In this document: one piece after another, positions 8,757 to 18,146 of the stretch
Layout of the letters: the number at the start of each line of letters is the position of its first letter
How positions within the stretch are numbered: the first letter of the stretch is position 1
Assembly: GCA_019058295.1 (NCBI GenBank)
Contig: JAHPZI010000021.1
Location: 225,141-289,140 of the forward strand
Length of the DNA stretch: 64,000 nt
Reading direction: 5' to 3'
Source: Promethearchaeota archaeon
GTDB lineage: Archaea; Asgardarchaeota; Lokiarchaeia; Sigyniarchaeales; SOKP01
Position numbers and translations under genes: made by a program
The notes under the pieces: model-generated
The model's database searches: none
What the model was told of the DNA's origin: nothing
What the model saw: the letters and a program-made list of their open reading frames with translations, nothing else

Positions 8757-9440
8757 ATATCATACGCAGATAAAATTTATCAAGCGGCAGAATGGATAAA
8801 AAATTCCAAACATCTTGTAGTATTTACGGGAGCGGGAATTAGTACAGAATCAGGGCTCCCTGATTATCGAGGGATTTGGAGCGATGATGTTGATAATCAA
8901 ACTCGCTATAATGCTCTAGCTGTAGACTGGAAAAATGTTAAACCCAATAAAGGTCATAAAGCATTGGTTAAATTACAAGATTTAGGTATGTTAAAATTTC
9001 TTATTTCCCAAAATATAGATAATCTCCATAGAACCTCTGGAATTCAAGATGATTTAATCGCTGAGCTCCATGGTAATGTCACTTTGGCAAGATGTCAAGA
9101 TTGTGGAAAAAAATATGCGAAAACCTGGGATCGTCCTAATAAGTGTTCTTGTGGAGGTCCAATTAAATCATTTATTATAAAATTTAATGACGAGATGCCA
9201 AAACAGGAATTAGCCCACGCTTTTGAACATTCAAAGCAAGCTGATGTTTATCTAGTGGTTGGCTCCTCACTTATCACCCAACCAGCAGGTAGTTTACCGA
9301 GGATAGCAAAAAGAAATGGTGCAAAGTTAATCTTTATAAATCGAGGTGAAACAACTTTAGATAGATTAGCAGATTTAAGATTCAATGAAAATTCCAACGA
9401 TGTCTTAACCGCAATCGTGGAAGAAATTAAAAATGAATAA
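8757..9440 (+). CDS. Sir2-family NAD-dependent protein deacylase
   Basis: Sirtuin, which removes acyl groups from lysines while consuming NAD; in archaea Alba is one known target. The reading frame from 8757 gives about 227 residues. It contains FTGAGIS and SGLPDYRG (NAD binding), SQNIDNLH, the catalytic His of ELHGN, a zinc module CQDCG...CSCGG, and GSSLITQPAG. The conserved N-terminus has no ATG, GTG or TTG start; the first such codon is TTG at 8964, which would delete the NAD-binding motif. I therefore place the start at ATA 8757, 9 bases after AGGTGG. A sequencing error or a frameshift are the alternatives. Confidence 0.8.
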   Translation: MSYADKIYQAAEWIKNSKHLVVFTGAGISTESGLPDYRGIWSDDVDNQTRYNALAVDWKNVKPNKGHKALVKLQDLGMLKFLISQNIDNLHRTSGIQDDLIAELHGNVTLARCQDCGKKYAKTWDRPNKCSCGGPIKSFIIKFNDEMPKQELAHAFEHSKQADVYLVVGSSLITQPAGSLPRIAKRNGAKLIFINRGETTLDRLADLRFNENSNDVLTAIVEEIKNE

Positions 9441-9486
9441 AATATAACTTTTCAATCTTATTATACTTTTTTATATTTTTATTTAT

Positions 9487-10251
9487 TTATTGTATGAAAT
9501 CCAGAATCTCAGAGAGATTATTAATTTTTCTTAGATTAGGAATATCGATTTCTTTTTCATAGGGAAATTTATATTGGCGTTCAAATAGAATTGTTTGTAA
9601 ACCAGCTCTTTGTCCTCCGATTATATCTGCATATTCATCTCCAACCATAATCACAGACGAGCTTTGTTCATTTTCTAATCCCATTTTTTTTAAAGTATAA
9701 TGAAAGATTTCTGGGTTAGGTTTTCTATTACCAAATTTAGCAGATGTAACAACAGCATCAAAATATTTCAATAGATCGTATTTTTTTAGAAGATTTCTAA
9801 TCGTAAAATGATGTGGATGGTTGCTGAGAACCCCTATTTTAACATTCTTTAACTCCAATATTTTATTTAAGGTATCCTTTGTGTGTTTATATGGGATCCA
9901 CTCCTCTTCTTCACAAGAATGATACAAATTAGCTAATTCTAAGTAGAACTCATCAGTTAATTTAGAGATAATTTCTTCTCCTAAAAACGTCCCCAAAACA
10001 TGTTTAAAAACATAAGATGTAGGAAATTCGTTTTTTGTTTTTACACTTTTCCTAAAGAATTCAATTCTTTCTTTTTGAAATTTTGTAGTAAATTCTTTAA
10101 TTATATCTTCCTTCAAAATCTTGGATTCTTTTAATAAGGTTACAGCCTTTTGTAATCCTCTATTATAACAATCAAAGTATTTCTCAATTGAAACATTATC
10201 AAAATGGAATAATGTAAATCCAAAATCGAAAATTATCCCTTTTATATTCAT
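9487..10251 (-). CDS. HAD-superfamily hydrolase (DxG variant)
   Basis: HAD-fold protein of 254 residues with a helical cap. Motif I reads IFDFGFTLF, with nucleophile Asp9 but glycine where most phosphatases have the second Asp. Motif II is VLSNHP, the lysine lies in NRKPNPEIF, and motif IV is MVGDEYADIIGG. The missing acid/base Asp is common in some HAD subgroups and may mean a different chemistry or weak activity. It converges with the sir2 gene, with about 46 bases between them. No partner gene is evident. Confidence 0.75.
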   Translation of the reverse strand: MNIKGIIFDFGFTLFHFDNVSIEKYFDCYNRGLQKAVTLLKESKILKEDIIKEFTTKFQKERIEFFRKSVKTKNEFPTSYVFKHVLGTFLGEEIISKLTDEFYLELANLYHSCEEEEWIPYKHTKDTLNKILELKNVKIGVLSNHPHHFTIRNLLKKYDLLKYFDAVVTSAKFGNRKPNPEIFHYTLKKMGLENEQSSSVIMVGDEYADIIGGQRAGLQTILFERQYKFPYEKEIDIPNLRKINNLSEILDFIQ

Positions 10252-10391
10252 ATATTAGATTATAAAAGAAAGTAAAAGATATTAAATTTTTTCTAAGATC
10301 TAATTTAAATTAGCTAATAATTATTCTCTTTTATACGAAAGGCCCCCAACAATCGTCTTATATGATTATTTAAAGAGTTTTTATCCCTTTT

Positions 10392-10733
10392 TTATTCCCT
10401 TAATTTCTTTTTTAATATTTTAAGTTCTTCTTTAGTTTCCTTAATCTGTCTTTCTCTATGATCTACAATTTCTTTTAATTTAGCCTCTATAGAAGCTTTC
10501 TTTTTTTTAATCATTAAGTTATATTCCTTTTTCGCAGCTTTTTCATGATCTAATCTAGATTTTATCTCGGAAAATATAGGTTTAAATTTGTTATCTATTT
10601 CTTTCAAATTAAGAAAAATTTGCGAAAAAGATTCTTCTTCCAATTTGGCGATATTATCTTCTTTAATGTTAATTAGTTTTTGTATTTCATTTATGATATT
10701 CTCATCTAAAGTCTGCATATTTTTCAATCCCAT
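10392..10733 (-). CDS. small coiled-coil protein, unknown function
   Basis: A 113-residue, highly charged, almost entirely helical protein. Heptad-like Leu/Ile spacing from about residue 10 to the end, with KKKKAS and KKKL clusters, predicts a coiled coil. No catalytic motif, signal peptide or membrane segment is visible. An alternative start is the ATG at codon 6. It is in the same orientation as the SCP2-like gene upstream, about 65 bases away. I do not recognise the family. Confidence 0.6.
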   Translation of the reverse strand: MGLKNMQTLDENIINEIQKLINIKEDNIAKLEEESFSQIFLNLKEIDNKFKPIFSEIKSRLDHEKAAKKEYNLMIKKKKASIEAKLKEIVDHRERQIKETKEELKILKKKLRE

Positions 10734-10797
10734 TCTTTGTTATATTTTTTTTTTTTGAGTATATTTGAATTTATTGTATATTAGTTTTACAATTTTC

Positions 10798-11250
10798 TTA
10801 TTTCGATGGTTTTGCTGTAGCAGAAGTTATTATTTCTTGGACTAACTTTACATGAGGAATGCCTCGCAATTTGGCTTTGAATGTGATCATTTTTAGAAAC
10901 CACCCAAAACTTGATTTTTCAGTATCCATAAAATCTTCAACTTTCGCTTCCAAATAGCCCCACCATAATAGATACTTACGTTTGAGGATTTCCTTTGAGA
11001 TACTCTTATCAATGCCTTTGACATCAATATTACCGTTTTCAATGATTATTAACGCAGCCCAATCACCATCTTTAGGGTTAAAAACAATTCTACTCCTTAC
11101 TCCTCTAATAATTTCTTTAACTTTTACCTCGTTAAGTTTTAGAGCCATGTTTAAAGCCGAAGAAATAGTTTTTGCGAATCCTTTAAGTCTTTCCTTTTTA
11201 ATCCTTTCCTTAGGTTTTTTTTTCAATTTTTTATCTTCTTGAATTATCAC
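10798..11250 (-). CDS. SCP2-like lipid-binding domain protein
   Basis: A 150-residue protein with a lysine-rich N-terminal tail (residues 5-22) and a body that matches the SCP2 pattern. After helix 1 come the strands RSRIVFNPKDGDW and AALIIIENGNIDVKG, then LLWWGYLEAKVEDFMD at the position of the central helix, and FKAKLRGIPHVKLVQEI as the closing GKlkvkG helix. This fold carries fatty acyl or other hydrophobic ligands. The gene lies 21 bases downstream of a four-segment membrane protein gene on the same strand. The fold call is by pattern and moderate. Confidence 0.55.
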   Translation of the reverse strand: MIIQEDKKLKKKPKERIKKERLKGFAKTISSALNMALKLNEVKVKEIIRGVRSRIVFNPKDGDWAALIIIENGNIDVKGIDKSISKEILKRKYLLWWGYLEAKVEDFMDTEKSSFGWFLKMITFKAKLRGIPHVKLVQEIITSATAKPSK

Positions 11251-11271
11251 TTTAATCCACCTTTATATTAT

Positions 11272-11688
11272 TCAAATGCTAATCTTTTTTATATTTGAAA
11301 TTACTATTTTTATTCCGATTAAGTAAAATATAGAACCTAATCCTAAGAAAAGAAATGAAACCATAAAACTCCTAGTATCCATAATGTCAGGTAAAAATAG
11401 AACCTGTAATATTATTATAACTGCTGATATGAAAAGCCATCCAACTAAATAAACTAAATTATATAAATTATACTTTACAAATATATTGGTAAAAACTCTT
11501 CTTACTCCTCCAATATAGTTTATGAAAAAAGTTATCAGTAAACCCGCAATCCCTATTAAAGTAATAATAGAGGGGATTTCATGTATCCACTCATATGCTA
11601 ATAAAACGGATACAAATAAAATATATATAATTGCTGGTATTAAATATTTGAATTTGAATGAATACGGCGCCCATCCTTTTTTTTTCAT
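11272..11688 (-). CDS. four-helix membrane protein, unknown function
   Basis: A 138-residue membrane protein with four predicted transmembrane helices: about residues 13-31, 39-58, 77-96 and 106-128. Positively charged residues (MKKKGW, IKKIS) at both ends suggest both termini are inside. No known family motif is apparent. It is upstream of the SCP2-like gene with a 21-base gap, so the two may form an operon linking a lipid-binding protein and a membrane protein. Confidence 0.65.
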   Translation of the reverse strand: MKKKGWAPYSFKFKYLIPAIIYILFVSVLLAYEWIHEIPSIITLIGIAGLLITFFINYIGGVRRVFTNIFVKYNLYNLVYLVGWLFISAVIIILQVLFLPDIMDTRSFMVSFLFLGLGSIFYLIGIKIVISNIKKISI

Positions 11689-11901
11689 ATCAAAACATCC
11701 TTAATTTTGAAATTTTTTGAAATTTTTTAACCAATTATCATTTAAATGGTTTAATGAATTTTTAACAGATCTCTTAAATAAATTAAATGATTGGAATTTA
11801 TAATATTTCCTAAATTTTATTAATTTAGTCTACTCTTGATTGTTAAATCTTTAATAATAAATACATTTTTATGAGTGGATTTTACTTTTATTTGAGTGAT
11901 T

Positions 11902-12438
11902 ATGTCAATAGATAAATGGTTTACAAAAGATAATTCTAAAGAAGACCGAGAGAGAAGAGAAAAGATTTTTAAAAATCTCTCAGAAGAAGAGGTTCAAAAT
12001 TTAAAAAAAAAATCAACTCGAGATTTAACACAAAAAAGAAGTAAAATAAAAGAACTTAATGGTATGCCTGATGATTTTTTAAGTTATGTAATTGAATTTA
12101 AAGATTGGCTTAATCAGAGAACTTATTTAAAAGGTGATGTTGATAAGATAGAAATTTGGATAAAGAATTTAAACAAAAAGTTAGATTATGAAAATACTCA
12201 AGGATTAATAGCTAAAAATAATGTAATAGCTCAATTAAGTAATGAATTTAAAAAAATTCCACATAATTTTCTAGATGAAAAAACGAGAATCGCAATAAAT
12301 AAAAAAATGCGAGCAAAGAAACGAACGAACTCAGATAATTATTATTTAAGAAAATTAAAAAGCATAGTCCAAGAAAAATTAAAAGAAGCAAGTTATTACG
12401 AGATTCTAAAAAAAGTTTTGGAATTTAATGCCAAATAG
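11902..12438 (+). CDS. charged helical protein, unknown function
   Basis: Lysine- and glutamate-rich protein of about 178 residues, predicted to be helical throughout. There are no membrane segments and no cysteine pairs. Notable segments are the SIDKWFTKD start, SEEEVQNLKKKS and a central IEIWIKNLNKKL. An in-frame GTG at 11896 is possible, but GTGATTATG suggests that GTGAT belongs to the ribosome-binding site and that ATG at 11902 is the start. It stands alone upstream of the sugar nucleotidyltransferase gene, 48 bases away. Its composition could suit nucleic-acid or protein binding; nothing more can be said. Confidence 0.6.
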   Translation: MSIDKWFTKDNSKEDRERREKIFKNLSEEEVQNLKKKSTRDLTQKRSKIKELNGMPDDFLSYVIEFKDWLNQRTYLKGDVDKIEIWIKNLNKKLDYENTQGLIAKNNVIAQLSNEFKKIPHNFLDEKTRIAINKKMRAKKRTNSDNYYLRKLKSIVQEKLKEASYYEILKKVLEFNAK

Positions 12439-12486
12439 AGCTAATACAATAATTTTTATATTATATCTATTGTTATATTATTTAAT

Positions 12487-13578
12487 ATGTTGTTAATTTG
12501 CCCGATTGCTGGAGTTGGAAAGCGTTTACAACCATTTACTTATTCTAAGCCGAAAGCATTTCTTAAAATTGCGGGCAAAAGGTTAATAGACCATAACCTA
12601 ATTAAGTTAAAAAAGGCTTTTCCAAAAGGCACAAATATTTGTTTTATTGTAGGTTATAAGAAAAGACAAATTACAGAGTATTTGACTCAAACTTATGGCG
12701 ATTATTTTAATATATTTTTTGTTAAACAATCCCCATTAGGATATTCTGGAGATGTTCCGTACTTTTCTGGTCTCGGCGATGCGATTTTATTGGCTAAGGA
12801 TTTTGCAAAAAATGATGATTGTTTTATTTTTCTAAGCGATAGACTTCCTATGGAAGAATATACAAATATTCTTTTAAATTATCATAAGGAAGACTGCGAT
12901 GGAATTATTAATATTAAAAGAGTGGATAATCCTCAATTTTACGGAGTTGTTCTTTTAGATGAAGATAAAAAATATATTATGAAAATTGTAGAGAAACCTA
13001 TTGAATTCATCTCAAATTATGCAGTTTCTGGGGCATACATACTTCGTAAAAGTATAACTCCTCTAATGTTTGATTTGTTAGAAGAACAGAGCAAAATAAA
13101 ACTTGAGAATGGTCAGGAACATCAAATGGCTCCCGTATTACAAAAACTTATTGAAGATGGATTTAAATTCAAAATATACGAAGCTAAAGAAGAGATTTTA
13201 GATTTTGGGAGGCCAGAAAGTTTATTGGAAGGGCATCGACATTTACTTACTGAAATCAAACTTCAAGACCCTTTATATGAGGATTTATATCAATCTGGTA
13301 ATTTAGTTGATTCTAAAATTGTTCCACCTGTTTTTTTAGGCAAGAATGTTAAAATTTCCGATTCAGTCATCGGACCAAACGTATCCATCGGCGATAATGC
13401 AATATTAGAGAAATGTATTATTTCTGAGTCCATTATAGGGGATGGTGCATATTTAAAAAAAATTATATCTTCTGACAGTATAATTGGTGATTATACAATT
13501 TTAGAAGATTTAATCAAGAAAAGCATAACAATTGGAGATTCTTCTTATATAACAACAAGTAATATGAAATCTTTCTAA
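12487..13578 (+). CDS. sugar-1-phosphate nucleotidyltransferase with left-handed beta-helix domain
   Basis: Enzyme of the glucose-1-phosphate thymidylyl/uridylyltransferase family that makes NDP-sugars for glycans. The N-terminal Rossmann domain opens with the signature GVGKRLQPFTYSKPKA, followed by LSDRLP metal-binding region and EKP. The C-terminal third (from about residue 285) has hexapeptide repeats (VKISDSVIGPNVSIGDNAILEKC read in short units) forming a left-handed beta helix, as in archaeal bifunctional or allosteric members. Length 363 is typical. The exact sugar cannot be told. It may supply surface-protein glycosylation. Confidence 0.82.
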   Translation: MLLICPIAGVGKRLQPFTYSKPKAFLKIAGKRLIDHNLIKLKKAFPKGTNICFIVGYKKRQITEYLTQTYGDYFNIFFVKQSPLGYSGDVPYFSGLGDAILLAKDFAKNDDCFIFLSDRLPMEEYTNILLNYHKEDCDGIINIKRVDNPQFYGVVLLDEDKKYIMKIVEKPIEFISNYAVSGAYILRKSITPLMFDLLEEQSKIKLENGQEHQMAPVLQKLIEDGFKFKIYEAKEEILDFGRPESLLEGHRHLLTEIKLQDPLYEDLYQSGNLVDSKIVPPVFLGKNVKISDSVIGPNVSIGDNAILEKCIISESIIGDGAYLKKIISSDSIIGDYTILEDLIKKSITIGDSSYITTSNMKSF

Positions 13579-13604
13579 TCATTTAAAGAAAAAAAAATTT
13601 ATAA

Positions 13605-15017
13605 TTAAAATTTAGGTCTCTTATCTTGCCACGGTTGAATTTCTTCGAAAGCCTTTGAAACTTGAAGCACTGTTAACTCATCGAATCTTTTTCCAATAAT
13701 TTGCATTCCAATAGGCAATCCTTCACTCGTCCAGCCACATGGAATTGAGGCTGCGGGATTTCCCGTTAAATTAAACGGATATGTATAAGACATAAAAGCT
13801 ACAGGAGACACACCTTTACCTGCGATTGTTGGAGGATACATCATACCTAATCCAAATGCAGGACATGCTGTGGTAGGAGTTATTAAGATATCATAATTTT
13901 TAAAGAAATTATTTACCACTTTATAGACACCATCTCGCTGATATTCAGCTCTTTTAACGTCTACTGCATTGTAAGTCAAACCAGCTTCAATCATTCTAAT
14001 GAGAGTTTCATCTAAAAGTTCTCTATTTTTTAAATCTGATTGAAGATCAAATCCAAATCCTGCAGTGACTATTGTATTAAAACACAATTCTGGTTTTTTC
14101 ATTCTAATTTTTGCTTCTTCAACAGACCACTGTAAAGTTTCAAATTTATGGACCGACTCTACTACATTTTTTTCAACCTCGGGATCAATAGCTTTCACAA
14201 AACCTAATTTAATTGAATACCCAATTTTAATATTCTTTATTTCATCCTTTAGCTTTTCTACATAACTAATGTTATTATCAGGAATTGTATTCCTATCATA
14301 ATCATCTGGCCCTTTCATGACATCTAACATTAATGCAGCATCTTCTACATATCGAACGAGAGGTCCATAATGATCGAGTGTGCTCCATCCAATATGTCCA
14401 TGATGCTCTGTGGGTATTCTTCCAAAAGAGGGTTTAATTCCAAAAATACCATTAAAAGAACTTGGAATCCTCACAGAACCTCCTCCATCCGATCCTAATG
14501 CTAAGGTTCCTAATCCCGCCGCAATTGATGCCCCTGCCCCTCCACTCGATCCTCCAGAAGTTCTTTTTAAATTCCAAGGATTTAAAGTTGTACCAAAGAT
14601 TTTATTATCCGTTACAGGCATATGTCCAAAAGCTGGAGTATTAGTCTTGCCAAGAATCACTGCTCCAGCTTCTTTTAGACGTTTCACTACAATTTCATCA
14701 TCTTCAGCGATATTATTTTCATAAATTTTACAGCCTAAAGTAGTTCTTACACCTTTGATATCCATTAAATCCTTTATACTGGTTGGGATACCATTTAAAA
14801 GGGGAATTGTTTCACCATTCTTTACTGCCAAATCTGCTTTTTTGGCAGAATCTCTTGCTAAATCAAAGGTAGGTATGCAATATGCGTTAATTATAGGATT
14901 AATTTTCTCAATTCTTTCTATTATTGTTTCAGTTATTTCAACAGCGCTTAACTCTTGAGATTTTATTTTTTTTGCTATGTCACATGCTGACATAAAACAA
15001 ATTTCTTCTTTATTCAT
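13605..15017 (-). CDS. amidase signature family enzyme (third of three in tandem)
   Basis: Amidase of the Ser-cisSer-Lys class (GatA/fatty-acid amide hydrolase fold), which cleaves carboxamides. The catalytic residues are all present: Lys in [11 protein letters not shown], the cis-Ser in SGGSSGGAGAS, and the nucleophile in GSDGGGSVRIPSS. GTGAT followed by TATATG sets the start at the ATG at 15017 and not at an upstream TTG at 15029, giving 470 residues. It is the promoter-distal member of three adjacent paralogues. The absence of GatB and GatC nearby argues against a role in Glu-tRNA amidation. The substrate is unknown. Confidence 0.85.
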   Translation of the reverse strand: MNKEEICFMSACDIAKKIKSQELSAVEITETIIERIEKINPIINAYCIPTFDLARDSAKKADLAVKNGETIPLLNGIPTSIKDLMDIKGVRTTLGCKIYENNIAEDDEIVVKRLKEAGAVILGKTNTPAFGHMPVTDNKIFGTTLNPWNLKRTSGGSSGGAGASIAAGLGTLALGSDGGGSVRIPSSFNGIFGIKPSFGRIPTEHHGHIGWSTLDHYGPLVRYVEDAALMLDVMKGPDDYDRNTIPDNNISYVEKLKDEIKNIKIGYSIKLGFVKAIDPEVEKNVVESVHKFETLQWSVEEAKIRMKKPELCFNTIVTAGFGFDLQSDLKNRELLDETLIRMIEAGLTYNAVDVKRAEYQRDGVYKVVNNFFKNYDILITPTTACPAFGLGMMYPPTIAGKGVSPVAFMSYTYPFNLTGNPAASIPCGWTSEGLPIGMQIIGKRFDELTVLQVSKAFEEIQPWQDKRPKF

Positions 15018-15117
15018 ATAATCACACAATTAAGATTGAGTTAAATTGAATATTATTAGAGAACCAATAGTATTTATGATTTTTGTTTTTAAAATAATAA
15101 GTAGGAAAAAAAAGGAA

Positions 15118-16536
15118 TTAATTGAATTTTGGCTTTTTCGCTTGCCAAGGAGCAATTTCTTCAAATGCTTTTGAAACTTGTAGAACTGTTTTATCATCAA
15201 ACATTTTACCAATAATTTGCATTCCTAAAGGTAATCCTTCTTTTGACCATCCGCATGGAACGGAAGCTGCTGGATGACCCGTTAGGTTTATCGGAAAGGT
15301 AAAAGCTTGCCATGCTGTTGGGGAAACATTTTTATCTTGAATCTTTGAAGGAAATGATATTCCTAAATCAAAAGCGGGAACTGCGGTAGTTGGTGTAATT
15401 AATATATCATATTCCTTAAAAATCTTATAAAAGCTTTCATAGATAGTTTTTCTTACATCCATTGCTTTAATTATTGAAAATCCATCATAATTCAAACCTC
15501 CCTCAATCATCTTTATGAGGTCAGGATCCATTTGATCACGCCACTTGTCTAACTTAGGTTTCATGCTATAAGCAATTTCTGAAGTCCAAATTGTATAAAA
15601 AGGAAGCTCTGGTTTTTTTATTCTCATTTTCACTTTTTCTGGGATCCAACCGATTTCATTGAACTTTTCAATTGAATTTAATACAGCCTCCTCAACTTCA
15701 GAATCAACTGCTTTTGCATATCCCATATCTAATGAATAGGCAATCTTTAATTTTGCAGGTTTCTTATCAACAGTTTCATAGTAGCTAATATTATCTTCAG
15801 GAAGAGAATATTGGTATCCTTCGAATGGTCCCTTCATTACATCTAACATAAGGGCAGCATCTTTTACATATCGAGTAATTGGGCCAGCCACGGATAATGT
15901 ATGGGCGAATATGTATTCCTTAGGATAAATAGGAACTCTACCAAAGGTTGGTTTAATCCCAAACACACCATTTAAGCTTGCAGGAATCCTGATAGACCCT
16001 CCACCATCAGAACCTTGAGCTAAGGGACACAATCCAGAGGCAACAGCAGCTCCAGCTCCTCCACTTGAACCTCCACAAGTTTTTTTTAAATTCCAAGGAT
16101 TTTTTGTACTCCCAAATATCGCATTATCAGTAGCCCCTTTAAATCCAAATTCAGGTGTATTGGTTTTTCCTAGAATCACACATCCAGCATCTTTTAATCT
16201 ACTCACATAAATGCTATCTTCAGTTGGTATAAAATTTTCATAAATTTTTGAACCAAAAGTGGTTCTTATCCCCTTTGTTAAAGTGAGATCTTTTAAAGAT
16301 GTAGGAATTCCTTCTAATAATCCTATATTTTCTCCTTTCTTTATGGTTTCTTCGGAGTTCTTTGCCATTTCTCTTGCTAATTCAAAAGTAGGAGTACAAT
16401 AGGCATTGATTATTGGATTGATCTTCTCGATTCTCTCTATAAAGATTTCAATGAGATCCCCAATGGAGATTTCTTCTGTTTTGATTTTCTCTTTCAATTC
16501 AAAAGCAGAAATAAAACAAATATCTTCTTTACTCAT
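15118..16536 (-). CDS. amidase signature family enzyme (second of three in tandem)
   Basis: Paralogue of its two neighbours, with the full Ser-cisSer-Lys set: GIPTSLKDLTL, CGGSSGGAGAA and [13 protein letters not shown]. The ATG at 16536 is preceded by GTGAT with 4-base spacing. The GTG at 16545 belongs to that ribosome-binding site and is not the start, so the protein has 472 residues. It has no signal peptide. Differences from the neighbours concentrate in the middle third (about residues 210-380), where the substrate pocket lies, so the three copies probably differ in substrate. The gap to the next copy is about 100 bases, which may hold its own promoter. Confidence 0.85.
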   Translation of the reverse strand: MSKEDICFISAFELKEKIKTEEISIGDLIEIFIERIEKINPIINAYCTPTFELAREMAKNSEETIKKGENIGLLEGIPTSLKDLTLTKGIRTTFGSKIYENFIPTEDSIYVSRLKDAGCVILGKTNTPEFGFKGATDNAIFGSTKNPWNLKKTCGGSSGGAGAAVASGLCPLAQGSDGGGSIRIPASLNGVFGIKPTFGRVPIYPKEYIFAHTLSVAGPITRYVKDAALMLDVMKGPFEGYQYSLPEDNISYYETVDKKPAKLKIAYSLDMGYAKAVDSEVEEAVLNSIEKFNEIGWIPEKVKMRIKKPELPFYTIWTSEIAYSMKPKLDKWRDQMDPDLIKMIEGGLNYDGFSIIKAMDVRKTIYESFYKIFKEYDILITPTTAVPAFDLGISFPSKIQDKNVSPTAWQAFTFPINLTGHPAASVPCGWSKEGLPLGMQIIGKMFDDKTVLQVSKAFEEIAPWQAKKPKFN

Positions 16537-16575
16537 TTTTATCACTCATTATTTTATCACTTAAATATTCTATTT

Positions 16576-17994
16576 TTAATTAAATTGGGGTTTTTTATCT
16601 TGCCATGGAGCAATCTCTTCAAAAGCCTGCGAAACTTGAAGCACTGTTTTTTCATCATATCGCTTCCCTACGATTTGCATTCCTATTGGTAGCCCCTCAC
16701 TGGACCATCCACATGGAATAGAAGCTACTGGATGCCAAGTCAAATTAAAAATGTATGTAAATGGCGTCCATCCTATGGGTGAAACTGGACGACCGGCAAT
16801 TTTCGTAGGATTCATCCTTCCTAATTCAAATGCGGGGACAGCAGTTGTAGGAGTAATCAAAATGTCATATTCCTTAAAATAGAGATCAAATTTTTCGTCC
16901 AGTTTCCTTCTGGCAAATTCTGCTTGCTTGATATCAAAAATACTTATATTTACACCCCCATCAATCATTTTAACCAAAGTAGGATCTAATTTATATCTCC
17001 ATTCTTCTATAAGGTCTTTAAAATCATATGATATTCCCGCACCAGCAATAACTAAATATGTAGCATATAACTTTCTCATTTTCGAAAATTTGACGTGTTC
17101 TACATTCCAGTCTAAAGACTCAAACTTTTGAACAGAATCCATTACTGCTTTTTCAACATCTCGATCTATAGCTCTTACGTATCCAAGATCCAATGAATAC
17201 CCTATTTTTAACTTACTTGGTTTATCTTTAAGAGCATTTAGATAATTAATCTTAGTTGAAATTAATGAAAATTTATCCATAGGGTGTGGACCAGCCATTG
17301 CGTCCATCATTAATGCGGCATCTTTAACATATCTTACGATTGGTCCATAATGGGACAAAGTAGACAAACCCATTTTTTGATAAATTCTTGGAATTCTGCT
17401 ATAATAGGGTTTCAATCCATATACCCCACACAAACAGCTAGGAATCCTAATAGATCCTCCTCCATCAGAACCTAGAGTTAAAGGCCCCAATCCAGCGGCA
17501 ACTGCTGCTGCGGATCCTCCGCTTGATCCTCCTGTCGTTCTCTCGTGATTCCATGGATTTTTTGATTCTCCAAAAATAAGATTATCAGTAACACCTTTAT
17601 GACCAATGCTTGGTGTGTTTGTTTTCCCTAACATAACAATTCCTTCATTAAGCAAGCGATCTACTGCGATAGCATTTTTATCAGGAACATAATTTTCATA
17701 AATTACACAGCCATATGTCGTCCTTATACCTTTTGTATCTATTAAATCCTTTATAGAAGTGGGAATACCGTGTAATAGACCTAGTTTTTCTCCTTTTTTC
17801 ACAGCATCATCTGCTTTTTTAGCCATATCTCTTGCTAGATCAAGAGTGGGTGTACAGTACGCATTAATAAGAGGATTTAATTTTTCAATTCTTTCGATTA
17901 TAGTTTCAGTTATTTCTAAAGAAGTTAATTCTTGCTTTTTTATTGCGTCAGCCATATCGCAAGCAGACATAAAGCAAATATCTTCTTTACTCAC
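16576..17994 (-). CDS. amidase signature family enzyme (first of three in tandem)
   Basis: First gene of the amidase trio. The catalytic triad is intact: [22 protein letters not shown] and [13 protein letters not shown]. The codon aligned with the ATG of its paralogue is GTG at 17994, preceded by GTGAT at 4 bases, so GTG 17994 is chosen as start (472 residues). The C-terminal [15 protein letters not shown] and the last 25 residues are almost the same in all three copies. The 30-base gap to the second copy suggests co-transcription. Possible roles are amide-nitrogen salvage or D-amino-acid/peptide amide breakdown; this is inference. Confidence 0.85.
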   Translation of the reverse strand: MSKEDICFMSACDMADAIKKQELTSLEITETIIERIEKLNPLINAYCTPTLDLARDMAKKADDAVKKGEKLGLLHGIPTSIKDLIDTKGIRTTYGCVIYENYVPDKNAIAVDRLLNEGIVMLGKTNTPSIGHKGVTDNLIFGESKNPWNHERTTGGSSGGSAAAVAAGLGPLTLGSDGGGSIRIPSCLCGVYGLKPYYSRIPRIYQKMGLSTLSHYGPIVRYVKDAALMMDAMAGPHPMDKFSLISTKINYLNALKDKPSKLKIGYSLDLGYVRAIDRDVEKAVMDSVQKFESLDWNVEHVKFSKMRKLYATYLVIAGAGISYDFKDLIEEWRYKLDPTLVKMIDGGVNISIFDIKQAEFARRKLDEKFDLYFKEYDILITPTTAVPAFELGRMNPTKIAGRPVSPIGWTPFTYIFNLTWHPVASIPCGWSSEGLPIGMQIVGKRYDEKTVLQVSQAFEEIAPWQDKKPQFN

Positions 17995-18146
17995 TTTTAT
18001 CACTCATTTTAATTAATATAGTTAAAATTAATTATGATGCTATTTAATATAAATAATAGCCTTATTGGAATAATTTTAATAAAAAAATAGTATTACATAA
18101 AATTGAAGTACAAAATAAACTATAATAATAACACCTTGATGGCAAA

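Noticed and set aside
8617..8799. A 60-codon plus-strand frame between the acyl-CoA synthetase and sir2 genes.
   Set aside because: It is translated AT-rich promoter DNA, overlaps the TATA box and the sir2 start in another frame, and has no coding character.
13605..17994. gatA genes for tRNA amidation.
   Set aside because: There are three copies, no gatB or gatC, and archaea normally rely on GatDE for Gln; general amidases are more likely.
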